Below are positions 32,586 to 40,763 of a stretch of 64,000 nt of DNA, piece after piece. The stretch covers positions 1 through 64,000 of the forward strand of contig LMZS01000072.1 in the NCBI GenBank assembly GCA_001567085.1. The letters run 5' to 3'. Numbering within the stretch: the first letter of the stretch is position 1; every line of letters begins with the position of its first letter. The notes under the pieces are model-generated. The model saw nothing but the letters and a program-made list of their open reading frames with translations, did no database searches and was not told where the DNA came from. The position numbers were made by a program, and so were the translations under genes. Source of the stretch: Chloroflexi bacterium OLB15 (GTDB lineage: Bacteria > Chloroflexota > Anaerolineae > Aggregatilineales > Phototrophicaceae).

Positions 32586-33824
32586 ATGTCCTTCCATCAC
32601 ACATCGTCGCAGTTCGAGCAAGCGAACTTTCGGCACCTGGTGTTCGATATTGCTTGGTTCGGCCTGGCGCTTGCAGCAACATCACGTTTTCTCTCTGTCT
32701 ATGCAATCAGGCTTGGCGCAAGTCCAACTGAAATCGGCCTCATTACCGCCCTACCTTCTTTGATCTTGTTATTCTCGTCAGGTCTGGGGGGCGTGTGGCA
32801 GCGGCGCTATACCACCCGCGAACGGGCGCTTTCATGGCCTGGGCTGGGCATGCGCCTGATGTTCATCCTGCCGGCTTTCGCGCCGCTGCTGCCTGAACAC
32901 CTGCGCCCACTGTGGCTGATCATTTCAATCTCGCTGCCTGCAATCCCGCAAGGAATCGCTGGCGTGGTGTTCATGGATATGATGCGTGGCTCAGTTTCGC
33001 AAAATACCATGCCCAGGCTGTTGAGCCACCGCGCGCTGTGGCTGAATATCATGCTGGCGCTTGGCGCGTTAGCCTTCGGTATTCTGCTGGAAAAAGCGCC
33101 CTACCCGCTAAATTATCAGATCATGTTCGGCGTTGCCTTTATCGCGGCCATGTTCAGCTTTAAGCATTGTAATGCGATTCGCACCGACCCCCTGCCCGCG
33201 AACAATACGTGCAAGAGCAGCCCTTTCAGCCCGTGGAAATCGCCAAAATTCCGTCAGGTGGCGCTGGTCACTTCGGTGGTTCAAATCACCTTCACCTTTC
33301 TGGTGTCGGTCACGCCAATCTTCCTGGTGGCAGAGCGCGGCGCAACCGAAGGCTTCATGGCCGTATTTGGCATGATTGAATTAGGTGCTGGTGCGTTGAT
33401 GGCCGTGTTAACCCCGCGTATCGTCCGTAAAATCGGCAATCGCGCGATGATCGCCATCATGATGTTTGGCACGGCGATTGCGGCTGTCATCTTTGCGCTT
33501 TCGCCAAACTTGTATCTGACGTTGATTGGCGCGGCAATTTCCGGCGGGTGCTGGGCAGCAGCGGCAATGATCGGGCTGTTCGGCTTTTTTACTGAAAACA
33601 CCCCGGTTGAAGATAGCGCGGCTTATGCCACTGCTTATCAGCAGGTGATAGGCTTTTCCGCCTTTTTGGGGCCAATGATCGGCAGCTTGCTGGTTTCAGG
33701 CGGCATTAGTCTGGTCACCGTGATGTTGGTTGGTGCGGTGCTGCGCGCTGGTTCGGCGCTGGTGGTTGAATATCCCCTGCTAACCCGCTATCGCCGCCAC
33801 GAATTAGCCGAAGTTCAGGCGTAA
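32586..33824 (+). CDS. Major facilitator superfamily transporter
   Basis: A 412-residue membrane protein with about 12 helices. The loop between helices 2 and 3 holds GGVWQRRYTTRER, the position of the MFS A-motif, although its GxxxDRxGRR pattern is not conserved. The second half begins near residue 215 after a polar loop. Hydrophobicity and length fit MFS efflux or sugar transporters; substrate unknown. Start ATG 32586 with ACGGAAAA upstream. It is a single-gene unit ended by a strong terminator. Confidence 0.8.
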   Translation: MSFHHTSSQFEQANFRHLVFDIAWFGLALAATSRFLSVYAIRLGASPTEIGLITALPSLILLFSSGLGGVWQRRYTTRERALSWPGLGMRLMFILPAFAPLLPEHLRPLWLIISISLPAIPQGIAGVVFMDMMRGSVSQNTMPRLLSHRALWLNIMLALGALAFGILLEKAPYPLNYQIMFGVAFIAAMFSFKHCNAIRTDPLPANNTCKSSPFSPWKSPKFRQVALVTSVVQITFTFLVSVTPIFLVAERGATEGFMAVFGMIELGAGALMAVLTPRIVRKIGNRAMIAIMMFGTAIAAVIFALSPNLYLTLIGAAISGGCWAAAAMIGLFGFFTENTPVEDSAAYATAYQQVIGFSAFLGPMIGSLLVSGGISLVTVMLVGAVLRAGSALVVEYPLLTRYRRHELAEVQA

Positions 33825-33851
33825 CAATCCGGTTTCAAGCAGTCAATCTTA

Positions 33852-33878
33852 CGGGCGAGCCAATGGTTCGCCCGTTTT
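33852..33878 (+). terminator. Terminator of the MFS gene
   Basis: CGGGCGAGCC (33852-33861) pairs with GGTTCGCCCG (33865-33874) with one G.T pair, loop AAT, then TTTT. Confidence 0.85.
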
Positions 33879-33903
33879 GCTTCCAGGCGCCGCTGCTCTC
33901 GCC

Positions 33904-34581
33904 TCATCCGTTTGCTTCGCTGATCGTTTCAGTTCCTTCAGGCGTAATTGTAGCCAGATTAGGCGCGCCGGGTATTGTAGGCCGGAAATCTGGCGGAAGC
34001 GTGTTTGAAGGTGTTGGCGTAGGCGTTGCTGATGGATTTTCGCTGGTGGGCGCAGGCGTTACCGATGGCATCGGGGTGCGCGTGTTTGAAGGCGTTGGCG
34101 TGGGGTTAACCGCGTCAATCACTTCCTCATGCATGAAGGCTTCTTCAATTCGTCGGGTGCGTGGGTTCTGATCAATTAAATACCATTCGCTATCCGGCGC
34201 TGCGCGGCTGATCACGCATACAACCGTTCCCTCAGGATAGCCTGTCACAATCGCCCCGGCGGAAGATGGCCCGCTGCGTACAACCGCGTTAGGCACAACC
34301 ACGCGAAAATCTATACATTCAGGCAGCGGCGTTCCCGTTGGCAGCAGTTGAATGCCGCCGCCCTGCTGCGTCGCCATCCGTGTAACGCGGTTTGCGGTAG
34401 CGCTGGCGACGATCTGCGCTCTGGCGGTGGCTTCATCAACGCCTAATCCCCCCGTAGCGACGAAATCCTGCGCGCCGCGAATCAGGTAATATGCGCCAAA
34501 CACCAGCGCCACTGCAACCAGAAAAATGAGCCATGCCGGAGGCCCCCCACCTCGTCGGGCATATCGCGATCCGTATCCCAT
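33904..34581 (-). CDS. Membrane-anchored SH3-like protein with Thr/Pro-rich tail
   Basis: A 225-residue protein. A single membrane helix at about 16-34 follows a basic, Gly-rich cytosolic end. Residues 85-145 look like a bacterial SH3 domain (FRVVVPNAVVRSGPSSAG is the typical start, with EWYLID near its end), which usually binds cell-wall peptide or other ligands outside the cell. Residues 150-215 are a low-complexity TPTPS-type tract, as in many Chloroflexota surface proteins. It is 16 bases downstream of the response regulator gene and probably co-transcribed. Ligand unknown. Confidence 0.75.
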   Translation of the reverse strand: MGYGSRYARRGGGPPAWLIFLVAVALVFGAYYLIRGAQDFVATGGLGVDEATARAQIVASATANRVTRMATQQGGGIQLLPTGTPLPECIDFRVVVPNAVVRSGPSSAGAIVTGYPEGTVVCVISRAAPDSEWYLIDQNPRTRRIEEAFMHEEVIDAVNPTPTPSNTRTPMPSVTPAPTSENPSATPTPTPSNTLPPDFRPTIPGAPNLATITPEGTETISEANG

Positions 34582-34597
34582 TACACCTGCGATACCT

Positions 34598-34972
34598 TCA
34601 TGAAATGAGGGTTTTTACACGCTCTAAGAGTACCTGCCATCCCCGCATCTTGGGGATAAAATCAGCGGCGCCCACATCCAGCGCCTTCTGCCGTTCCGCT
34701 TCATTCTCCAACGCGGTCAAAATAATAAACGGGATTGCGCTTGTCTCAGGCGATTGTTTAAGCGCCGCGCAAACTTCATATCCGCTCATAGCCCCCATAC
34801 GTACATCGCAAACGATCACGGTTGGCAGTTGTTCCTTTGCCATTGTGATCGCGGATGCCCCATTGCTGGTATAAAGCACCTTAAAACCACTGCGCTCAAA
34901 CACAGTTTGCAGCAGCTCCCGGTTGAGAATATCGTCATCCACGATGAGGACGCATGGCTTATCGTTAGTCAA
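34598..34972 (-). CDS. Single-domain response regulator (receiver only)
   Basis: A 124-residue CheY-like receiver. Acidic pocket DDD (12-14), phosphoacceptor D56 in VCDVRM, T86 and K108 are all present, so phosphorylation is expected. No output domain is attached. The start is TTG 34972, with GGGAG five bases before it. No kinase is adjacent; the nearest is the orphan GAF-HisKA_3 kinase at 5.1-6.7 kb, whose usual partners are NarL-type, not CheY-type. It probably relays phosphate to or from an unlinked protein. Confidence 0.9.
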   Translation of the reverse strand: MTNDKPCVLIVDDDILNRELLQTVFERSGFKVLYTSNGASAITMAKEQLPTVIVCDVRMGAMSGYEVCAALKQSPETSAIPFIILTALENEAERQKALDVGAADFIPKMRGWQVLLERVKTLIS

Positions 34973-35110
34973 GTAAACTCCCGGTCAAGCACCCTGTAAA
35001 CTCGTAATCACATCCCGATAATTGTAACAGACGCGGCCTATCCCTCATAAAGAAAATACAGGTTGCAGGGTTAGCATAGGATGATAGCGCGCCGGTAGTC
35101 CGGCAAAATC

Positions 35111-35140
35111 AAAAACGGGCGGCATTTTACGCGCCACCCG
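35111..35140 (-). terminator. Terminator of icd
   Basis: Minus strand: CGGGTGGC (35140-35133) pairs with GCCGCCCG (35123-35116) with one G.T pair, 9-base loop, then five Us. Confidence 0.8.
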
Positions 35141-35170
35141 TCTTGATCATACCGTCAATCCCCGAATGGG

Positions 35171-36412
35171 CTAGAAATTATTGATGATCGCCGTCGCGAA
35201 TTCGCTTGTCTTTACTTCTTTCGCGCCTTCCATCTGGCGGGCAAAGTCATAGGTCACAATTTTCTGATCCAGCGTCTTTTCATAGCCTGAGGTGATCAGA
35301 TTGGCGGCTTCATCCCATCCCAGATATTCCAGCATCATCACGCCGCTAAACAGCAGTGAGCCGGGGTTCACCTTGTCCAGATTTGAATACTTGGGCGCAG
35401 TGCCATGTGTCGCCTCAAACAAAGCGACGCCATCGCCAATATTCGCGCCGGGGGCAATGCCCACGCCGCCCACCTCAGCCGCAATTGCGTCGCTCAGATA
35501 GTCACCATTCAGGTTCGGCGTCGCCAGCACATCAAATTCACTGGGGCGCAGCAGCATCTTCTGAAAGCTAATATCAGCAATCACGTCCTGAATCAGGATT
35601 TTGCCTTCAGGCACTTTGCCGCCATGATTCTTTTCCACATCAGCCCATGAAATGGTCACGTCGCCAAATTCATTCTTAGCCACTTCATAGCCCCAGCGCA
35701 TAAACGCGCCTTCGGTGAATTTCTGAATATTGCCCTTATGCACCAGTGTCACGCTCTTACGCTTGCGATCAATCGCGTATTGAATCGCGGCGCGCACCAG
35801 GCGTTTGCTGCCAAACGCGCTGATCGGCTTAATGCCAATGCCCGCGCCATCAAAAAATTCTGCGCCCATTTCTTCGCGCAGGAAACGGGCAACCTTCTCG
35901 TTTTCAGGGGTGCCCGACTCATATTCAATACCAGCGTAAACGTCTTCCGTATTCTCGCGGAAGATAACCACGTCTACTTCCTCAGGGTGCTTTACCGGGC
36001 TGGGCACACCGCGATACCAGCGCACGGGGCGCACGCAGGAATATAAGTCCAGCACCTGCCGCAGCGTCACATTCAAACTGCGAAAGCCTTCGCCTACAGG
36101 CGTCGTTAGCGGGCCTTTTATGCCCACTACATATTGGCGCATCGCCTCAAAAGTTTCTTCTGGCATCGAAGTGCCGTAAAGTTCTTGCGCCTTTTCGCCG
36201 CAGTAAATTTCCATCCAGCTAATCTTGCGTTTGCCGCCATAGGCTTTTTCAACGGCAGCATCCCAGATACGCAAACTGGCGCGCATAATATCCGGGCCGA
36301 TGCCATCGCCTTCAATAAACGCCAGAATAGGTTGATCTGGAACGTGCAGCTTCCCATCGGTATAGGTGATCTTTTCACCCCACGATGGAACAATGATCTT
36401 GTCGAACGACAT
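35171..36412 (-). CDS. icd: Isocitrate dehydrogenase, NADP-type
   Basis: A 413-residue TCA-cycle enzyme that decarboxylates isocitrate to 2-oxoglutarate. RSLNVTLRQ holds the Ser at the isocitrate/phosphorylation site, [13 protein letters not shown] is the isocitrate loop, and HGTAPKY carries the Lys-Tyr pair that favours NADP in the E. coli enzyme. Metal-binding Asp residues are in the [10 protein letters not shown] region. ATG 36412 has GGGAGA six bases upstream; the frame is open to 36436. A TATAAT lies on the minus strand at 36459-36454, a probable -10. A strong terminator follows. Confidence 0.95.
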   Translation of the reverse strand: MSFDKIIVPSWGEKITYTDGKLHVPDQPILAFIEGDGIGPDIMRASLRIWDAAVEKAYGGKRKISWMEIYCGEKAQELYGTSMPEETFEAMRQYVVGIKGPLTTPVGEGFRSLNVTLRQVLDLYSCVRPVRWYRGVPSPVKHPEEVDVVIFRENTEDVYAGIEYESGTPENEKVARFLREEMGAEFFDGAGIGIKPISAFGSKRLVRAAIQYAIDRKRKSVTLVHKGNIQKFTEGAFMRWGYEVAKNEFGDVTISWADVEKNHGGKVPEGKILIQDVIADISFQKMLLRPSEFDVLATPNLNGDYLSDAIAAEVGGVGIAPGANIGDGVALFEATHGTAPKYSNLDKVNPGSLLFSGVMMLEYLGWDEAANLITSGYEKTLDQKIVTYDFARQMEGAKEVKTSEFATAIINNF

Positions 36413-36453
36413 GAAGCTTCTCCCTGAATTCATCAAAGCACTGTGTACGCTGA

Positions 36454-36459
36454 ATTATA
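36454..36459 (-). promoter_or_regulatory. Possible -10 element of icd
   Basis: Minus strand TATAAT at 36459-36454, 42 bases before the icd start. No convincing -35 is seen 16-18 bases upstream, so an activator may be needed or the call may be wrong. Confidence 0.4.
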
Positions 36460-36514
36460 CCCGCATCAAACTTTCGTGCTACACTAGCCAGAGCGCAGCT
36501 TATGGAGACGCCCT

Positions 36515-37855
36515 ATGCTGGACTCGCCAATTTTCCAGGTCATTATTGGCCTGACCTTCATCTTCAGCATCTTTAGCGTCATGGTCACTCAGGTCAATAC
36601 CAGCGTCGCCTATCTCTTTCAATTGCGTGCCAGATCGCTTAAAGATGGCATTTGGGGCTTGCTAACAGACTCTGAAACACGCGCAAAGTTCATGGCGCAC
36701 CCGCTTATCCGCATGATCCCCTCGCTAGTTCAGCCCGATGCCAAAATCAGCGCGCAAGACGCAAATCAAATAGCTGAAGAAAAACCAACAGGCGTTTCCT
36801 GGGTAGAGCCAGAGCTGTTCTCCCAAACCCTGATAGACATTCTCGCGGCATACGCCAATGATCGCTTGTTTCGCTCGCTTTATGAAGCGACAGGAAAAGT
36901 CTTGGAGGGTGCTGAAAAGACCCAGATTATCGAGATGATCCGGCGCTTCCAGAACGGCGGCATCGGCGTCACTGAACTGCAAAACGCGATCAACAGCTTG
37001 ACTGATCCTGAGGATCGCGGCGTTTTGCTGATCCAGTTTGAGCAGGTCAATGAAATGCGGCGGCAGCTTCAGGCAAATAATGAGGAAAGCAAACTCATCC
37101 CCCTGCTGGCCGGCGTTCAGGAAGTAGCCGATCCTGGTATGCGCAAGGCATTGGAAACCCTGCTGGCATCTGCCAAAACGGTAGATGAAGCACAGATGAA
37201 GCTGGAAACATGGTTCAATGCGCGCATGAGCCTTGTCACCGAATTCTACAAACGCAATATGACCCGCATTTCTTATATCGTGGGCATAGTGCTCGTCGTG
37301 ACGCTCAATATTGATACGCTGCAAATTTCACGCACATTATGGAATGACCCCATAGTCCGTGAAACAGTAGCTGCGGCAGCGCAGATCGCGCTCAATGATG
37401 GATCGCTGGAGCAGCAGCTAGCGCGATCTCAGGCCGAGCTTCAAGCCGCGCTGGATCGCCTGAATGAATCCGGCATCCCCCCCGCTGAAGCCACCGCCGA
37501 AGCGCAGGCGCTGCCCGAAGTACAAACAATCGAGATTTTGCCGGAAACCGAAATCGCAGCCTCAACCCCGTCGGTTCCCAGAGATGTATTTACCGATTTG
37601 CTCTCGCTGCGTCTGCCCATTGGCTGGGAATACCAACCCGTTGAGGGTGGCTGTCCTCAGAGCGAAATCATCCCCGATCCATGCAGCAACGGGCGCAATA
37701 CCTGGCTGCTGATGCCAGGAAACAATCCGTCATGGTTCGGCTTTATACTCGCTAAGCTGGCTGGCTGGGCGCTGACTGTGCTGGCAATTGCGCAGGGTGC
37801 GCCGTTCTGGTTCGATTTGCTCAACCGTATTGCGCGTCCGCGTTCAGAAAGCTAG
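36515..37855 (+). CDS. Membrane protein of unknown function
   Basis: A 446-residue protein. One helix lies near the N-terminus (about 5-28), a second near 250-268, and a third near 407-430. A coiled-coil-prone acidic segment lies between them (about 285-345). The end AQGAPFWFDLLNRIARPRSES resembles the end of many uncharacterised bacterial membrane proteins that finish with APFWFDLL. Function unknown. The stop codon overlaps that of the convergent phosphohexomutase in the palindrome CTAG (37852-37855), with no terminator between the two genes. Confidence 0.75.
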   Translation: MLDSPIFQVIIGLTFIFSIFSVMVTQVNTSVAYLFQLRARSLKDGIWGLLTDSETRAKFMAHPLIRMIPSLVQPDAKISAQDANQIAEEKPTGVSWVEPELFSQTLIDILAAYANDRLFRSLYEATGKVLEGAEKTQIIEMIRRFQNGGIGVTELQNAINSLTDPEDRGVLLIQFEQVNEMRRQLQANNEESKLIPLLAGVQEVADPGMRKALETLLASAKTVDEAQMKLETWFNARMSLVTEFYKRNMTRISYIVGIVLVVTLNIDTLQISRTLWNDPIVRETVAAAAQIALNDGSLEQQLARSQAELQAALDRLNESGIPPAEATAEAQALPEVQTIEILPETEIAASTPSVPRDVFTDLLSLRLPIGWEYQPVEGGCPQSEIIPDPCSNGRNTWLLMPGNNPSWFGFILAKLAGWALTVLAIAQGAPFWFDLLNRIARPRSES

Positions 37856-39291
37856 TTAGCGGCGACCTTTTCGCCTAGTTCGCTGCCTTCTGCCAGAAGC
37901 TGCTTAACCATTTCTGGCGAACGCGCTTCTGCGTACACCCGCAGCACAGGCTCGGTGCCGCTGGGGCGTATGAGCAGCCAGCTTCGGTCTGCAAACTGGT
38001 ATTTCACGCCATCGAGCGTGCTAATTGAAGCCACCGTCTCCCCCGCAAATATCGCTGGGGCTTGCTCGGAAAGCCGTCTCATCATCTCTTTTTTCGGGCA
38101 AAGATGCGCAAGGTGTGCGTCTATCCGGCCGTAATGCGCAGGCCCATGTTCCGCCTGCATATCTTCGATAATTTCATGCAGCGGCGCGCGGTGGTAGGCC
38201 ATAATCTCCAGCAGCAGCAGCCCCATCAGGATGCCATCGCCTTCAGGAATGTGATTGCGGATAGAGATGCCGCCGCTTTCCTCCCCGCCGATCAAAATAT
38301 CATCACGCATCATCAAATCGGCGATATGGTTAAACCCGACTGGCGTTTCATGCAGGGTCAGCCCGTGTTTCGCGGCAATACTGTCAATCATGGTCGTGGT
38401 CGAAACCGTCTTAACAACCGATCCGCGCTGGTTTTTCACCTCAACCAGATAACGCAGCGCCAGCGCCATGATATGATGCGGATCGACAAATCTTCCACGC
38501 GCATCTATCGCCCCGATACGATCTGCGTCGCCATCGGTTGCCAGCCCAACATCGGCTTGCTCGCGCTGTACTGCCGCTACCAGATCGTTCAGGTTGCGCA
38601 TAATCGGCTCAGGATGAATGCCGCCAAAACCTGGGTTAAGCGTGCCGCGAATCTCACTCACATGCGTTCGCCCACGCGTCAAAATCCCCAAAAATGCGCC
38701 GCGCCCTGCCCCCCACATCGCATCTGAAACGACTTTTAATTCGCCAGATGAAATGCGATCCAAATCAATGAGCGTGCCAAGATGCTCATAATATGCCCAT
38801 GAGGGATCGAATCGCCGGATGAGCTTCGCCTCAACAGATTGATCATAATCAGCTAGCTTAACGGGCGCGCCTTCTTGCTGAATAGCCTCCAGATGCGCTT
38901 CCACCTGGGCGCAGTCTTCGGCCACCGCGCTTCCGCCGTAGCTTGCCTTCAGTTTGAAGCCGTTATAACGTGGCGGGTTGTGGCTGGCGGTGATCACCAC
39001 GCCTGCATCAGCACCCTTCTCTTTAACGTTATAGGAAATCGCCGGGGTTGGGGCATCCGAGCGTGTCAGCCAGGTCACAATGCCATTAGCCGCCAGCACC
39101 CGCGCCGTCTCCATCGCGAAGCGATCGCTCAAGAAACGGGTGTCATAACCAACGACCACTTGCGCGGGTTCAGTGCCCTTGTGCTTATCCAGCACGAAAT
39201 TGGCAACAGACTGAGAAATCAGCCTCAAGTTCCCAAACGTGAAATCTTCTGCTATTACGGCACGCCAGCCATCAGTTCCAAAGCGAATCAT
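37852..39291 (-). CDS. Phosphoglucomutase/phosphomannomutase family enzyme
   Basis: A 479-residue alpha-D-phosphohexomutase. The catalytic serine is S103 in ITASHNP; the metal loop is DGDADR (near 255), the sugar-recognition loop GEESGG (near 330), and the phosphate loop RPSGTEP near the C-terminus. It interconverts hexose 1- and 6-phosphates, feeding glucose-1-phosphate to RmlA or mannose-1-phosphate to GDP-mannose. Which hexose is preferred cannot be fixed. FGTDGWR at the N-terminus is also typical of the family. A terminator of the preceding gene lies between it and its neighbour. Confidence 0.93.
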   Translation of the reverse strand: MIRFGTDGWRAVIAEDFTFGNLRLISQSVANFVLDKHKGTEPAQVVVGYDTRFLSDRFAMETARVLAANGIVTWLTRSDAPTPAISYNVKEKGADAGVVITASHNPPRYNGFKLKASYGGSAVAEDCAQVEAHLEAIQQEGAPVKLADYDQSVEAKLIRRFDPSWAYYEHLGTLIDLDRISSGELKVVSDAMWGAGRGAFLGILTRGRTHVSEIRGTLNPGFGGIHPEPIMRNLNDLVAAVQREQADVGLATDGDADRIGAIDARGRFVDPHHIMALALRYLVEVKNQRGSVVKTVSTTTMIDSIAAKHGLTLHETPVGFNHIADLMMRDDILIGGEESGGISIRNHIPEGDGILMGLLLLEIMAYHRAPLHEIIEDMQAEHGPAHYGRIDAHLAHLCPKKEMMRRLSEQAPAIFAGETVASISTLDGVKYQFADRSWLLIRPSGTEPVLRVYAEARSPEMVKQLLAEGSELGEKVAAN

Positions 39292-39317
39292 CTATGTCCT
39301 CACATGCCGTTAGCAAT

Positions 39318-39354
39318 ATTAAAAGCGAGTGAACACAATTTATTCACCCGCTTT
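39318..39354 (-). terminator. Terminator of the G1P-dehydrogenase-like gene
   Basis: Minus strand: 12-bp stem with one G.T pair (39354-39343 with 39333-39322), 9-base loop, then TAATATT. The U-run is short. Confidence 0.65.
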
Positions 39355-39410
39355 ATTCAAAATCAAATTTGGCCTTCTGCAAAGGGCTAAACTGTGCGAT
39401 TTTGCGGCGC

Positions 39411-40442
39411 TTAGGATGATGCTCCAGCAGAAGCGTCCAATCCGGTCTCGCTCATAATTTCCTCAACGCGCTCTGAAGTCAGGTCAAGATCATTAAGGAT
39501 AGTGAACGGCAAATCGTGCTTGCGCACATATTCAGGCAAAATTTTCAGAGTATCGCGAATATTATTCGCTGGTAGCTGATCCAGACGAATGCCCGCTGAA
39601 GCCAGCGTTTCACGAATCGGGCCAACATCCTGCCCGTGCAGCGCCGCTGCAATCAATAGCCCCGGCCCAACGCGATCTGCATACGGAAGCGGGCGGCTGC
39701 GCGGGAATTTTTGTTCATAGGCATACGCGAACAACTGCTCACTGCCCTCTTGAGGGCGATTGTGGCCTAGCTGGTTGGTCAATTGCACTTCCAAACACAT
39801 CAAGTCAAGCAGGTTGCGCAGCGGCTCAACATTTCCCTTGCCAACGCCGCTTGCAATCTTGAACGCTTGCTGGGCTATGCCCGCCATAATTCCAGCAGCC
39901 CAGGGTTGGAAACGGGTATCAACGGTCGTCTTGTTATGCTCCGCCGCATAACGCCAGTCCAGCAGGCCAGTGACAATAGTGAGCAGTTCGATTATCCCCG
40001 CCCCACGAACGTTAGGTGGCGCTGTGCGAATCACATCCCAGTTAACAATCAGCTTGCTGACCGGGCCGGTCTCTACATAATGTGTTGTGCCACCTTGCCG
40101 CGCCGCAACAAGCGCTGTCAAGAAACCGTCCTGGCTAAGCACCGTTGGGATAACCACGACCGGGATATTTTTCTTCCAGCCCAGATATTTAGCAACATCG
40201 GATACCAACCCGCCGCCCACGCCATAAACGACTTCTACTTGCGGGGGAACAGCATCCGCCAGCGTATCCAGATAGCTTACATCGACGCGATCTGGTTCTG
40301 CCTGAACGACAATCGGCAGTTCCACCAACGCGCTCACCGAATTCCAACTACGTGAACCCGTGACAAGCGCCACCGGGCGGCGCTCGGTTAGGCTTCCTAG
40401 ATCGCGAATTTCCACTTCAGGAACAGGAAAAATCGTGGGCAT
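39411..40442 (-). CDS. Glycerol-1-phosphate dehydrogenase (AraM/EgsA)-like protein, altered metal site
   Basis: A 343-residue protein of the iron-containing alcohol dehydrogenase/dehydroquinate synthase-like fold. The cofactor loop GVGGGLVSDVAKYLGW (about 90-105) and VIPTVLSQDGFLTA match G1P dehydrogenases. The expected metal-binding residues look changed: the usual GxGDxxS reads GIIELLT, and the first His motif GSEHLFxH reads GSEQLFAYA; only LHGQDVG retains its His. So it may have lost the metal or bind it differently. Alignments are from memory. ATG 40442 is preferred because GGAG is upstream; the frame is open to 40553 with an atypical basic extension. Confidence 0.75.
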   Translation of the reverse strand: MPTIFPVPEVEIRDLGSLTERRPVALVTGSRSWNSVSALVELPIVVQAEPDRVDVSYLDTLADAVPPQVEVVYGVGGGLVSDVAKYLGWKKNIPVVVIPTVLSQDGFLTALVAARQGGTTHYVETGPVSKLIVNWDVIRTAPPNVRGAGIIELLTIVTGLLDWRYAAEHNKTTVDTRFQPWAAGIMAGIAQQAFKIASGVGKGNVEPLRNLLDLMCLEVQLTNQLGHNRPQEGSEQLFAYAYEQKFPRSRPLPYADRVGPGLLIAAALHGQDVGPIRETLASAGIRLDQLPANNIRDTLKILPEYVRKHDLPFTILNDLDLTSERVEEIMSETGLDASAGASS

Positions 40443-40763
40443 GCGTTTACAGCTCCGTGAGCAGCGGGTCAGGCTAGCATATGGTCTAATAATCTGCGTT
40501 ATGGATAAGCGCTCTGAGCGAGAAATACTGCCTTTGCGGCTCTCACCTGCCACCCCCGCTTAACCATCGGGTCGGCATGAGGGGCAAGAATCCAACTTAT
40601 CCCTAACTGATGTCTAATAATAGTCGCAAAGAGGTTGATTTTGCAATTTCATTAGGTTAGAACATCACTCAAGTTCCAACTTGTAGGAAATCACCCTATC
40701 ATTCAAAATTAGGGGCGCAAGCATACCAGCAGCACTATATCAGCTTTACACGAGAATAAGCCT
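40443..40763. other. Divergent intergenic region, 321 bases
   Basis: This stretch lies between the divergent genes at 40442 (minus) and 40764 (plus). The minus-strand frame stays open to 40553 but is not thought to be coding. Candidate -10 elements (TATGCT on the minus strand near 40480, TATATC on the plus strand near 40737) lack good -35 partners. No RNA gene, repeat or terminator is seen. Confidence 0.6.
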
